24,905 nucleotides of DNA, taken from assembly GCA_043789035.1 (NCBI GenBank), contig JAYWIG010000342.1, positions 1 through 24,905 of the forward strand, read 5' to 3'. Source of the DNA: JAYWIG01 sp043789035 (GTDB taxonomy: Bacteria; Pseudomonadota; Gammaproteobacteria; Burkholderiales; Burkholderiaceae_E). The notes below the pieces were generated by a model. The model saw nothing but the letters and a program-made list of their open reading frames with translations. It searched no databases and had not been told where the DNA came from. Within the stretch, counting starts at the first letter, position 1; each line of letters opens with the position of its first letter. The position numbers and the translations under genes were made by a program. Below, in pieces: positions 1 through 10,100 of the stretch.

Positions 1-621
1 TTAAAACTTAATTCGGAAAACACCAAGCCGGTATTAGCCCGCACAGTTAAAGAGATGAGAGAAACAATTGCTGAGGTGGATAGCTATAACCGAGGTAGAT
101 CTTTCGCTAGTTCTCGAGCAGAATTTTCGGCACAGTTGCTACCCTTTTTAAACGAACTATCTAATGAACCTAGCTCGGCTAAATTGTTAGCTGTTTCAGC
201 GCAGAGCGATAAAGTGTTGGATAGTGCGAACGCCATGGTAGTTGTGTTGGAATCTTTCGCGGGTTCGTCAACGTCTAAGCTCATTAACATGGCTGGTCGG
301 CAACGAATGCTGACACAACGCATCGCAAAAAATTATGTGCTTCAAGAAGCCAAGGTGGATGGTGGTACATCTAAAGCAGCTATTGAGAAAGATAAAAACT
401 TGTTTCTTGAGTCGAATAAACAATTGGGTGCTGCTCCGATATCGACGCCAGCCATTAAAGAATCTCTGGAAAAGGGTTTAGGGTTATTTAATGGTTATAT
501 TGATGCGGTAGCGCAATCAAATAATATCGAGACAATATCGCGTATCAGCGAAACTATTCTGGTTGAGCTTGATAACCAAACTTTACTCTACGAAAAAGCT
601 CTCGCTTCAGTAATAGGTTAA
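1..621 (+). CDS. PilJ-type (type IV pili methyl-accepting) N-terminal domain protein, 5' partial
   Basis: The frame is open from the first base of the window, so this is the C-terminal 206 residues of a longer protein; the first ATG (base 55) is probably internal. The stretch around residues 95-115 reads INMAGRQRMLTQRIAKNYVL, the signature helix of the PilJ/NarX-like periplasmic sensory domain (PF13675 type). Most of the rest looks helical, and the protein ends soon after a second helical segment. No HAMP, methyl-accepting or kinase domain follows, so it is probably a stand-alone periplasmic sensor-type protein, not a full chemoreceptor. The ligand is unknown. It converges on the DUF898 gene with only 16 bases between the two stop codons. 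The domain call is solid; the function beyond sensing or binding is not shown. Confidence 0.75.
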   Translation, partial: LKLNSENTKPVLARTVKEMRETIAEVDSYNRGRSFASSRAEFSAQLLPFLNELSNEPSSAKLLAVSAQSDKVLDSANAMVVVLESFAGSSTSKLINMAGRQRMLTQRIAKNYVLQEAKVDGGTSKAAIEKDKNLFLESNKQLGAAPISTPAIKESLEKGLGLFNGYIDAVAQSNNIETISRISETILVELDNQTLLYEKALASVIG

Positions 622-637
622 AGCGCTAGGTTACACC

Positions 638-1849
638 TTAGATTGCGAAGTCAATATCAAATGCATCCAGAGCTTCGTCTCCAATCGCAGTGGGTGATTG
701 GCTTTCAGCACTAATTACGAAATCGATAAATCGGCTATTGTTAATGGATATTGCTTCGAGTCGGGCCTTGGTCGACTTGATTAACGCAAATGGGCGATAC
801 AGGCCAAGCGTGAATACGATAAATATCCAGTTTCGAATTTGCAGCCAGGCGTAAGAAGAAATAGAAAGCCTGCTATTGAAGAGCGCCATGCGTTGCCCCT
901 TCGGTGTGCGCACTTCAGTATTGGTGTGCCAACAATAATTTTGAATTCTGGCAGCAATGACTGCCTGCATGCCTAAAAAAGCGAAATACAAAGCAAAGAA
1001 AATAAACGGCGCGAAAGCGGTAACGATGGGGGAAATCCAAGCTCCTGTAGTGCCACGGATGGTCGGTAAAATGTAATAGGCTGCGAGGGCAAATAGGGCC
1101 AATACTGCAAAGAAACCGAGCATTGATGAAAGCGTAATCGTAAAGTAGCGCATCTTCGTAATTGACGTACTAGCGCCCAAAAAGCCAAATTTTGCGTTGT
1201 TAATCGTATAGCGACGCCACACCGCTCGAAACATCGCCATAAAAGCCACGTAAGCACCACCAAGCAAAAGCACAACGAAAACCGTGCCAATTACGCCGAT
1301 GTTAGGCAAGCTATTGAATATCGCTTTTGAACGCTCAGGCGCAACGAATGCAAAGACGACCAGAGCCGCATAAAGGAGGGGAGGAATAAGGAAAGGCGCG
1401 ACTGTTAAGTAAGCGTCCTTAACCGACCCCACAAACCCAAAACGAATACCGCGATAGCTAGAGTTGGCAAACCGAAAACGCAATGAACGTTGCATGAAAA
1501 ATGGAAAGACTAGGGCAATAATGCCAAGCGCAATGTAGCCAACTACTGGAAGAGCGGTACTTGAACTTACTGCTAACAAAATGAATGCGAGGGCACGCCC
1601 TTTTAATATTGCCATTGGTTTGCCGTGGTAATCCAGGCTGTAGCCGGCTACTAGAGTGTTTTGATGAAAGTACTTTTCACGACGTACTTTCGCCCAAGCT
1701 GAATAGATACCTAATGTTAGGTAAGTAAGCAAGAGGTTTGTGAACCAGATTCGAAAATACTCCGAACCTGTGCCAGTGAATTCGATGCGCGCAGGTTCCA
1801 AAATGGTTGAGCTACCAGAGTTCACAGATGGGCTAATGCCTGAGTTCAT
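638..1849 (-). CDS. DUF898/YjgN family integral membrane protein
   Basis: This is a 403-residue polytopic membrane protein. Residues about 20-75 carry the hallmark of the DUF898 (YjgN) family: an FTGTGSEYFRIW segment, then LTYLTLGIYSAWAKVRREKYF and HGKPMAILKGR. Several hydrophobic segments follow, and a related GLYRPFALIKSTKARLEAI stretch near residues 350-370 suggests an internal repeat of the family motif. The family has no established biochemical function and sits in the inner membrane. It is the last gene of the minus-strand train, starting 8 bases after the M48 peptidase stop. No strong ribosome-binding site is visible at the ATG, so translation may be coupled. DUF898 genes next to M48 peptidase genes suggest an envelope role, but that is inference. 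Confidence 0.85.
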   Translation of the reverse strand: MNSGISPSVNSGSSTILEPARIEFTGTGSEYFRIWFTNLLLTYLTLGIYSAWAKVRREKYFHQNTLVAGYSLDYHGKPMAILKGRALAFILLAVSSSTALPVVGYIALGIIALVFPFFMQRSLRFRFANSSYRGIRFGFVGSVKDAYLTVAPFLIPPLLYAALVVFAFVAPERSKAIFNSLPNIGVIGTVFVVLLLGGAYVAFMAMFRAVWRRYTINNAKFGFLGASTSITKMRYFTITLSSMLGFFAVLALFALAAYYILPTIRGTTGAWISPIVTAFAPFIFFALYFAFLGMQAVIAARIQNYCWHTNTEVRTPKGQRMALFNSRLSISSYAWLQIRNWIFIVFTLGLYRPFALIKSTKARLEAISINNSRFIDFVISAESQSPTAIGDEALDAFDIDFAI

Positions 1850-1857
1850 GCAACGGC

Positions 1858-2883
1858 TTATCTAATATCGTTAAATTTCTTGATGCGTTCTGCGGTGACT
1901 GGGTGTGAAGAAAGAATCGATTCGACATTGTCTTTCTTCTCTTGACCAACGCTGCCGCCGTGTGCATTTTCCATGGCAACAAAAATATCGCCAACGGCTT
2001 TCCCCGGAATTTTCAATGCTTTTAGCGAGCTAATTGCAAAGTCATCAGCTTCGGTTTCTAAATCTCGGGAATACTTCATTGTAGCCATCATCGTTGGTAC
2101 GCTCGCAACAATGGCCGAAACATCGCCCAGCCAAAGGGAAACGATAGCCGAAATCGCAGTGGCCTGAATGACGTTGCGCATTGAATGGCGATTTTTGATA
2201 TGGCCAAGTTCATGAAGTAATACACCGATCAAGGCATTGTCATCATTGCTTAGCGCAACGAGGTCGTCGGTCATCACAAGGCGGCCGCCAGGAATGGCCA
2301 CCGCGTTGGGGCCAACTTGGCTGGCTCTGAAAAAAAGTTGATATTGAGGAATTGTTTTATCTGTTGCACTTAGTTTTGAGGTTACGTCTGCGAACTTATC
2401 GGAAATTTCTTTTTGGCGCTCAACTGATAACTTAGTGGCCTTAAACATTTGCGATTCGATAACTGGCCATGATTGATCGCCAATCATTTTGTCGACAGAT
2501 ACCGGCAACCAAGAAGCGACGTGTTTGGCCCCGAACGGAATAAGTACAAAGTAGCTCAGGGCTAAAACGCCCACGAAAACTGCAACGCTGGCTGCTACCC
2601 AGGCCCAAGAGTTTTGGGCTTTTTGAACCATGCCAAGTTTTAGGCCTTGTGTGTCTAAATTTTTCTGAAGGGCGGCTTTGTCTTTTACTTCGAGTACCGC
2701 GCCTGCGCCTAAATCGATACGTTGTGCCGCGCCTTTAAAGCCTTCATCGACGTAGCAGTTAGCCAACGGATGCCGGAGCACGTTGCCATCGTGTTGCTGA
2801 ATGACGATGTTATTGCTTTGAAATGCAATCTTTACAGGATGCGGTTTACCTGATTTGCCATCGAAATAAATCGCATCAATCAT
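1858..2883 (-). CDS. M48 family membrane-anchored zinc metallopeptidase
   Basis: This 341-residue protein has a soluble N-terminal region (about 1-85, with IYFDGKSGKPHPVKI and LEVKDKAALQ, resembling the N-terminal domain that precedes some M48 peptidases). One transmembrane helix follows at about 93-116, then an M48 catalytic domain. The zinc site is clear: HELGH at 224-228, with a downstream glutamate in SRDLETEADDFA (E276 or E278) as third ligand. SSHPVTAERI near the C terminus is the usual M48 tail motif. It probably cleaves or quality-controls envelope proteins, with the catalytic domain in the periplasm. It lies 16 bases after the OmpA-like lipoprotein gene and 8 bases before the DUF898 gene. 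Its substrate is unknown; the outer-membrane products of the same operon are candidates. Confidence 0.88.
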   Translation of the reverse strand: MIDAIYFDGKSGKPHPVKIAFQSNNIVIQQHDGNVLRHPLANCYVDEGFKGAAQRIDLGAGAVLEVKDKAALQKNLDTQGLKLGMVQKAQNSWAWVAASVAVFVGVLALSYFVLIPFGAKHVASWLPVSVDKMIGDQSWPVIESQMFKATKLSVERQKEISDKFADVTSKLSATDKTIPQYQLFFRASQVGPNAVAIPGGRLVMTDDLVALSNDDNALIGVLLHELGHIKNRHSMRNVIQATAISAIVSLWLGDVSAIVASVPTMMATMKYSRDLETEADDFAISSLKALKIPGKAVGDIFVAMENAHGGSVGQEKKDNVESILSSHPVTAERIKKFNDIR

Positions 2884-2899
2884 TCAAGAGCCAAACGTA

Positions 2900-3886
2900 T
2901 TATTGAGTAACCTCAACTTCTACCCGTCGATCTGCGCTTAGGCAAGCGATTTGTGAAATTTTGTCTTGGCTGTTGCAAGAATCCGAATAGTTTTTCCATT
3001 CGCCTGCTTGTGCCTTGATTGAATTGGCGGCGATGCCTTTGCTGACAAGGTAGTCTCGTATGGTTTGAGCGCGCTTTTCTGACAGGGTGAGGTTGTATTC
3101 TTTTGTGCCTAACCTGTCGGCATAGCCTGTAACACTGATGTTGGTGGTAGCAGAACTTTGTTTTGGTAGTTTTTCGATCATCTGGTTGAGGTGCTTGCGA
3201 GCCCCCGTAGAAAGATCCTTTTCCTGAAATTTATCGAATGGGAACAAAGTGTCTGTTAGTAGTACAAATTTCGTGATAACGATTGGAGCTACCGGGGAGC
3301 CCGTTATTACAGGGCCTCGCAAAGCTTCTGTTGAAACGCTTGTAGCTGGTAGAGTTTTTGCAACCACGCATGCCTGCTCTTTAACCTTGGCTTGCTTTAA
3401 CAAATCTTGCGCAATTACGTGATAAGTACGGGCATGGCGCCAGCCAAATTGACGCTCTTCGTGGTCAGCATGCTCTTGCCTTACTTCTTGGCAAGCGCGC
3501 TCTGCTTGTGAGCAAAAACGTTGTTCTTTATCGGTGCTATCGGTAGCGACTACGCCACCTTCTAACAATGTAATCGTAATCTTGGTTTTATTGAGCGCAT
3601 ATTCGATAAAACCACTTCTGTCGTTTCGATGGTATTCATGAGCCGCGACATCGAGCCAGCATTGCGCTTTGGCATGTTGGTAGCTATCGAGCGGCATGCC
3701 TTTACTTTTATTGAGCATGGTTAGTCGATCTTGGAGCGCTTGCATTTCTTTTTGATCTGCGAATATGGCTCTATCGGTAATGCGTGCTTTGGAGGCAACG
3801 CTTTGCTCAGCGTGTGGAACAATTGTGCAGCCTACAATTGTGCAGCCTCCGAGTGTTAGCAATACTGCGAATGCAGCTACTTTCAT
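2900..3886 (-). CDS. OmpA-family peptidoglycan-binding lipoprotein
   Basis: This 328-residue protein starts with a short hydrophobic signal ending in a lipobox. There are two candidate lipidation cysteines, C15 (LGGC) and C20 (IVGC), created by a 15-base tandem duplication. A Cys-containing helical region follows (about 40-180). The C-terminal OmpA domain (about 206-328) contains TGYADRLGTKEYNLTLSEKR, which carries the Asp and Arg expected to bind diaminopimelate in peptidoglycan, and ends with ADRRVEVEVTQ. The likely location is the periplasmic face of the outer membrane, tethering it to the cell wall. The start ATG overlaps the TGA of the upstream beta-barrel gene (ATGA), so the two are probably co-translated. 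The family call is firm; a role in holding the neighbouring barrel or giant surface protein is inference. Confidence 0.88.
   Translation of the reverse strand: MKVAAFAVLLTLGGCTIVGCTIVPHAEQSVASKARITDRAIFADQKEMQALQDRLTMLNKSKGMPLDSYQHAKAQCWLDVAAHEYHRNDRSGFIEYALNKTKITITLLEGGVVATDSTDKEQRFCSQAERACQEVRQEHADHEERQFGWRHARTYHVIAQDLLKQAKVKEQACVVAKTLPATSVSTEALRGPVITGSPVAPIVITKFVLLTDTLFPFDKFQEKDLSTGARKHLNQMIEKLPKQSSATTNISVTGYADRLGTKEYNLTLSEKRAQTIRDYLVSKGIAANSIKAQAGEWKNYSDSCNSQDKISQIACLSADRRVEVEVTQ
3819..3848 (-). repeat. 15-bp perfect tandem duplication in the lipoprotein signal region
   Basis: On the + strand ACAATTGTGCAGCCT occurs at 3819-3833 and again at 3834-3848 with no mismatch. On the coding strand the unit encodes five residues, giving GCTIV twice (residues 14-23). 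The reading frame is kept and a second lipobox-like Cys is added. Replication slippage is the likely origin. Confidence 0.95.
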
Positions 3887-6800
3887 CTTGAATCTTTCTT
3901 ACTAAATGTATCTTCGTCAAACTTCCACCGAATACCGATCACCAAGCCCCGGTTGGTGTAGTTACTGTCAATTAAATCTTTATCGTTGAAGCCTCGGAAG
4001 TTGTAACCGACGGTGAGGTAGGTATTCGGTGCTACTACGTAGCCAACTTCAACGCCATACGCATACTGCCGACCAGTACTATTACGAAGCAAATTCGCTT
4101 GCACACCGGCGCTCCAATGCTTGTCAATGTCGTAGACTGCGCGAGCACCGATGAGTTGTGCATTGAAATTGCTATCGACGCCACCGACGAAGCGCTCTTG
4201 GACCCATTTGCCAGCGAGTCTGCCAGTCATCCACCATTGCCGAGTAGGGTGGTAGTCTGCATGAGTACTTACGATATGGGCATGGCGTTTGGTGTCAGCG
4301 CCTTGGAGTGAATCTTTCTCGGTACGGAGTTCATATCGGGCGAGGGCATTGACTAGGTTTGTATCGGTATCGCGGTAAGCAATACCGGCGATGGCGCGAT
4401 CTTGCATTTTCGAGCCCGTGCTAGCGTTATTGCCTTCAGTGATGCTTAGGTAGTTTCGAGCCAATAGCGTCCAGTCGCGATTGAGTTTGCGAGCAGCACT
4501 CAAGGTTGAAAGCCAATTGGTGTAATTGGTATCTTGTCGCCATTCGAGTCGACCAGATCCACGCCACAAGGCGTTCGGCAGGTACTCGAAGCCACCACCT
4601 ACTACCGTTGCCTCGCGCTGTGTACCTGATAAGGTTTGCAAGCGTTCGATATTGGTAGTGAAGCGCATAGTTTCGCTATAGTTCCATAGGTTTCGTAAAC
4701 CTACCGCGGCTTGGGCTTCTCGGCCATTGATTGAATCGCGTAAACGATACTCGTTGAAAAGTTGGCCATCTTGCATGTAGCGGGTATCAACGCCGAGGAC
4801 GGTGTTCTGGCTACGTTGGCTCGGGTTGAGCGCGTAAGCGCCTGATAGCGTTGAGGCAAGCTCATGCCGTAGGTAGGCACGGCCTTTCTCTGCGAATTGA
4901 TAGTCGCCTCCCAACGCCGTTAAGCGTCTGCTTGAATCGCTGACATCTTGCTCGGCTTCACCAAACAAACCCCACACAGGGCTTGGGCGGTAGGTAGCTT
5001 TTGCCCGCAAAGTAAGTACGTCAACATCAACTGGGTTGGTTGGTATTTGATTTGCCGCAGAAAGTGCAATTGATGAGCCTGGAATAAATACAGGTAATCC
5101 GGTGATCGGGTCGATAGCGTTACTGCCGAGCGTTGATGAAGACCCGGAAGGACCCGCACCAAAGCCACTAGTAAAGCTACTATTGCCTGATATTGGCGTA
5201 ATACCGATGCTGCCAGCACTTGCTGCGGTAATAGTTTCACGTGATTTCCGCATACCTAATTCAAGCTTCAAACTTTCGCTCAGCTTTCGCTCACCTGAAA
5301 GTAGTAACCCGTCACGCTTCCCACCTGTAACTTTATCGGCAGAGTGAATCGCTTCGGCCTTCAGGGTGGTGAGTTCATTCACCCTGCTGGTAATACGTAA
5401 GCCTGCTTCTTCACGGCCGCCATTGAGTGTTGAAGCTCGGTTGTTAAAGGTTGGGTCAGATTTACCTGCAAATGCTCTGGCTGCCCAAGAGTCTGCCGTG
5501 TGTTCGAGTTCAACCCTTGCGGCGTTGCCGCCGACTGGGCCACTGACATTGGCTAAGCCCGCAATTGAATTAGTGTTCAGTGAATTGGTGTTGATGACGC
5601 TATCAGTTCTGGCGATTTCAGCCAATACGCGTGTTCGTTCGCCAAGCCTAGCGGTAATGTTGGCACTCTTCAATTCAAAAGGGGAGTAGGGATTTAAATC
5701 GCGTACGAAGCTACCGCCAACTTCAACGGTTTGAGTAAGCTTGTATTGCGCATCTGCACCGTAGAACCAAAACCGTGGACCGGTTTGGTCGACTTCGTAA
5801 GTGACTCGAATTGAAATTGGGTTTAAGAATTCATCGAATGAAGGCACTGCCGTTTTGAATAGTAAGCGGCCTCCGAATGGTTCAAACTCATAGTCTGCAA
5901 AGCGCATGAGCAGACTGGTTCTTAAGATAACGGCTGGTTGGTTTCTGTCCCGAACCACTAATTCGACTCGTTCGCTAAATCCAATGGTGTTGCCATTCGA
6001 TAAACCGTAGGGGCCAGACACACCGCGTGCTGGGAATTCGTCAATTACTTGCTTAGATGAATCGCTGCTGATAAATGCGTTGGACATTAACTGGGGCGTT
6101 TCATGATGGTAGCGAATGCCATTCAAGGTACGCGAGTATTGGCCTAGCTTTCGAGCGGCGACTATAGTGCCGGTGTTATGGTCACCGTATAGCAAGTACG
6201 ATCGATCTCTATCGATTCGAACATATAGCCGAGTCGACGAACGTGCGTCGAAACCACGTTCGCTGGCATCGCCATAAACAGGGTAGAAAGCATTTGGGTC
6301 GATGTCTCTAAATATTTTGTCGCGCACTGGCTTGTCCGTATCGAGTGCCATAGTGAGCAGGTAATCGCCTTTGACTTTACCTTTTAAGAAGAATGCCGCG
6401 CGAGAGCCGAATTGAGCTTTATCGTTGGAGAAACTTCTTGATAACGCTCGTAACTCTCGATCAAAACCATCGTTTTGTCGAATAGGTTCAATGGCGCTAC
6501 GTTGCTTGGCTGAAATCGCAAGCTTGGCTTCGATAATGCCGACAGCTAACATTTCGCGTAGCTCAGGCAAAAAGTTCACGACACCTTCAGCAGTCTGATC
6601 GCCTGCGGTAATACGAACTTTCACATCCTTAGGTTCACTGGGTGCAATGACTTCAAACTCAAGTACGCCTTTGTTTAGGCGAGCTTGGACGCCCGGTGTG
6701 ATTCGGTCTATGTCAGCGGAGTCTGGGCCTGTTTCAGGCGTTAATCTAGCTCCTAAGGAATCGATCAAACGAATGCGCGTGCCATCAACCTCAATGGTGA

Positions 6801-7101
6801 CGATGCCTGATGAATCGGTAAGCAGCTTGCCCCTTTTGCCGATGGCTTGCACTTTAAATCGAATGACCGATTGACCGTCGGCGGCTGCTCGGCTTTTGTC
6901 GGAGGTAATCAGTAGTTCACCTAGATCCGCCCAGGCGGCATCCAGCGCACGTGGGCGTTGATCTGGTGAGATACCAGAAAAACCGGTGGCCTGCGTACCC
7001 ATGATTGAATTGAAATTCGCCGACAGAGCGGGGACGGCAATAAGCGCAAGGCTAAAGGCGAGCGGCGTCATCAGCATTGCCTTGGAAGTACGATTTTTCA
7101 A
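3883..7101 (-). CDS. Large outer-membrane beta-barrel protein with N-terminal Ig-like domain, partner of the DUF11 giant protein
   Basis: The 1072-residue product has a signal peptide (KNRTSK n-region, hydrophobic core, likely cleavage after A28 in PALSA). An Ig-like or invasin-like segment follows at about 45-180 (SRAAADGQSVIRFKVQAIGK), then a long region of alternating amphipathic strands typical of an outer-membrane barrel, ending with GLVIGIRWKFDEDTF. I see no TonB box or plug motif. Residues about 623-690 are Ser/Gly-rich and probably form a long external loop. The start is TTG at 7101: a perfect GGAGGT lies 5 bases upstream and the overlap with the giant gene's stop is TTGA. The next ATG codons (residues 9 and 11) would lose the basic n-region. 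Exact function is unknown; anchoring or export of the giant protein is inferred from the tight coupling. Confidence 0.75.
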   Translation of the reverse strand: MKNRTSKAMLMTPLAFSLALIAVPALSANFNSIMGTQATGFSGISPDQRPRALDAAWADLGELLITSDKSRAAADGQSVIRFKVQAIGKRGKLLTDSSGIVTIEVDGTRIRLIDSLGARLTPETGPDSADIDRITPGVQARLNKGVLEFEVIAPSEPKDVKVRITAGDQTAEGVVNFLPELREMLAVGIIEAKLAISAKQRSAIEPIRQNDGFDRELRALSRSFSNDKAQFGSRAAFFLKGKVKGDYLLTMALDTDKPVRDKIFRDIDPNAFYPVYGDASERGFDARSSTRLYVRIDRDRSYLLYGDHNTGTIVAARKLGQYSRTLNGIRYHHETPQLMSNAFISSDSSKQVIDEFPARGVSGPYGLSNGNTIGFSERVELVVRDRNQPAVILRTSLLMRFADYEFEPFGGRLLFKTAVPSFDEFLNPISIRVTYEVDQTGPRFWFYGADAQYKLTQTVEVGGSFVRDLNPYSPFELKSANITARLGERTRVLAEIARTDSVINTNSLNTNSIAGLANVSGPVGGNAARVELEHTADSWAARAFAGKSDPTFNNRASTLNGGREEAGLRITSRVNELTTLKAEAIHSADKVTGGKRDGLLLSGERKLSESLKLELGMRKSRETITAASAGSIGITPISGNSSFTSGFGAGPSGSSSTLGSNAIDPITGLPVFIPGSSIALSAANQIPTNPVDVDVLTLRAKATYRPSPVWGLFGEAEQDVSDSSRRLTALGGDYQFAEKGRAYLRHELASTLSGAYALNPSQRSQNTVLGVDTRYMQDGQLFNEYRLRDSINGREAQAAVGLRNLWNYSETMRFTTNIERLQTLSGTQREATVVGGGFEYLPNALWRGSGRLEWRQDTNYTNWLSTLSAARKLNRDWTLLARNYLSITEGNNASTGSKMQDRAIAGIAYRDTDTNLVNALARYELRTEKDSLQGADTKRHAHIVSTHADYHPTRQWWMTGRLAGKWVQERFVGGVDSNFNAQLIGARAVYDIDKHWSAGVQANLLRNSTGRQYAYGVEVGYVVAPNTYLTVGYNFRGFNDKDLIDSNYTNRGLVIGIRWKFDEDTFSKKDSR

Positions 7102-10100
7102 TTAGCACCTCCAGGTTGCTGTTCGGCCCGAGGAGTATTAACTCTTGGCGCGGGCATGAATGCCGAGCGTGAGCGCATCATCAAACCGGGGTTGGCTTTA
7201 TTCCTTTCGGTTTCGGGTGCAACCACGCGGCCTTGGGTGCGGCGAGCTTTCACTTCATTCACAACTTCAGGCTTACAGGTGCCTTCGATAAAGTCGGCAC
7301 GATTCAACTCACCCATCTTTGTGTCGATAAATAAGCTATTAGGGTCGAGTGCGTTTCTATTACTGCTAGTGGTTAACGCTGAACCAACAGGCAACGTTTT
7401 CTTGTCAACTTTGATGACATGGGTGATTGGCTTTAGGCCGCAGAAGCTATATTTTCCTTCGGTGTCGGATATCAACCAGGTACCGTCTTCCAGATACATA
7501 CGTACACCAGGAATACCGAGCTCTTCAGGGTCTTGCAAATGGTTTCCGTTGCAATCTACAAATATTTTGCCGACTAAACAGGCATCTTCAGTGAAGACAC
7601 CACCAGCTACTTTCACCTTAGCTTGGGCTACATTCGATTGACTATTGCCGCTAACGGCTTGTGCACGATTGATGCCATCGCCTTGTTGCGATCCAACGCC
7701 TAAGCGAACCCGATAGGTAACCTGCAGGGAATCTGATGCGGCTAAAGAACCGACGGCAAAGCTTAAGTTCGGGCCAACGCCGCCAACAGGGTTGACTAAT
7801 GGTGTAGAGACGCCCGCTTTAACTAGCTGAGCAGTACCAGGGATAAATCTGAAGCCTGCGGGGAGCCTGTCGGCTAAGGTGACATTGCTAACGCTAGGGC
7901 CACTAGTGTTGCGAATCGAGATCGTATAGAGCACAGAGTCGCCTAGTTCCGCTTCAGCTTTATCGACAGATTTGGTGACGAACAGACTGCTTGCTTGGGT
8001 TGGGTCAAGCGGGATATGGTTGTTTACGACGTCGGCCGATGTTGATTGCAGGTTAAATGCTAGGTAGTAGGTTGTTGGTTGGCCGGCGGCCGGTGGTTTT
8101 TCTTGTGCCTGCACGGTAAATACGCCGGGGCCAGCAGGCGGCGTGAATGCACCTGTTTGGGCTGGTATTTGCACGGATGGGCTAATAAAATTTGCCGGTG
8201 GTGTCACAGTCAGGCTGTAGTTGCCTGAAGGTGCTCCGGGTAGCAATAAGTACTGATAAAAACCGTTGCTTCCTGTGGTCTGGGAAACTGCTGGCGCCCC
8301 GCCGAGCAAATGAATCGCTGGGTTAAAGCCAGCAGGTGAAATAAGCTGAACTATGGCACCTGCGATCGGCTGTCGATTTGAACTGTCGTATACAACGCCT
8401 GATGGATCGAGCGGCAAGCTTTGGTTACTGGTGTTCACACCAGGCACCAATACTAGACCTTCGATAATGCCATTTTGTGTTTTTCCATTTGGATTGCTTG
8501 CATCTTGTGAGACAGGCCTGCCATACAGTACATTGTTGGCAGTGTCGCGAAAACGAACCGTGTAATGCGTTGCAGGATTAGCAGGAATCGATGGAACTAT
8601 GCCTGCGATGGCGTAAGTGCCGCTCGAATCGGTAATGGCAGAGGCGACGATTTGACCAGCCGCGTCTAGCACCTCGACTCTGAATAAGAGCACAGCAGGC
8701 TCGTTACCATCTCGTTGTCTGTCATGATTTAGATCGCGCCATACGGCTCCTGAGATGGATGCGGTAATTGCAAATCCTACGGGTGCAGCGGTGACCATCG
8801 TATTGACATTGCCTGATCTAACCACTTGTGGGTTATTACGAGTCGTAGCCCCTTGGCCTGGTGGTGCAGAAATCACGACCGAATAGTTTGTGCTTGGCGC
8901 TACCGGAGCGGTGTAATCGCCATTGCTGTCGGTAGTCACAACAATGGGCGCTCCTCCACCTACTGGTGTCAGCGTTACGGAAAGGCCACCGAGGTTCTGT
9001 TCAGTGCTACCTTGAACACCGTCGGGCGTAGAGTCTGAAAACGCGTGACCGCGAATTGTGGTCGCAACCGCCGACACATCTGTGGCCAGGTTGTTGGCGG
9101 TTGCTGGGTCCAGTACGTTATTAGGAGGTGTTAACTGTGCGTTGTTAACAACTGTTCCTTCGGCAGTAGAACTGAGATTTGCAGTCACGTTAATTGTTAC
9201 GAAGCTAGCTGCATTGCCTGCGATGGAAACATTTGTGAGGTTAATGTTGCCATTGCCGTTGGCAGCGGTACTCGGAGTGGTGGTATCGCAGTCCGCAGTG
9301 CCTGAAGCGACGCATTGCCATGTTGCACCGCTGAGTGATGGCGGCAAGTTGTCAACTACTTGAATGCCGCTTGCAGGTGCTGGGCCAGCATTTCTCACAA
9401 TGATCTGATACGTCACGCTGGTACCCGGTACAAGTGCTGCACCGGTTGAAGTTCTTACCTTGCTAATCGAAAGGTCAGCCAAAGGTGTGACGTTGGTATC
9501 GGCCAAGGAACTATTGTTGCCTAGTAGTAGATCAGCGACCCCTGCTGCTGGAGCAATTTGAGCGGTGTTTGAAACCAAGCCAGAAGCCGTTGCGGCTAAG
9601 TTTCCTTTGATGGTGAATACCAAGCTTGAACCAGCTGGCATTGAAGGAATGGTTGACGAAACGGCATTGCCAATCACCGAATTCGAGCTCGGGCAAACTG
9701 CACCTAACGCTTCGGCACCGCAGCTCACCGATATGCCAGAAATGTCCGCTGGCAGGTTATCAGTCATGACAGAGCCGAGTGCGCGACTTGGGCCTAAATT
9801 AGTAACCTTGACCGAATACGTAATTGGCTCACCCGCATTGTGCGTGCCTTTCACAAACTTTTCGATTTTTAAATCTGACGTTGGTGTGACAGGCGTGGAC
9901 GTGACGGCAGTGTTGTTTGCCACATCAGGGTCGACAGTCCCTGCGGGCGGTGTTACTTTTGCGGTGTTGGCGATTGGATCGAGGACGCCGTTGTTTACGA
10001 TCCCATTGACGACGATTTGTACTGATCCACCAGCGGGGAGCGCAGGTATAGTCGCTGAAACCGAATTACCTACCACGCCCACTGAACTGGGGCAAGATGC

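Noticed and set aside
626..641. CTAGGT-TAC-ACCTTAG imperfect hairpin between the converging stop codons
   Set aside because: The stem is short with a bulge and has no T-run on either side, so I do not call it a terminator.
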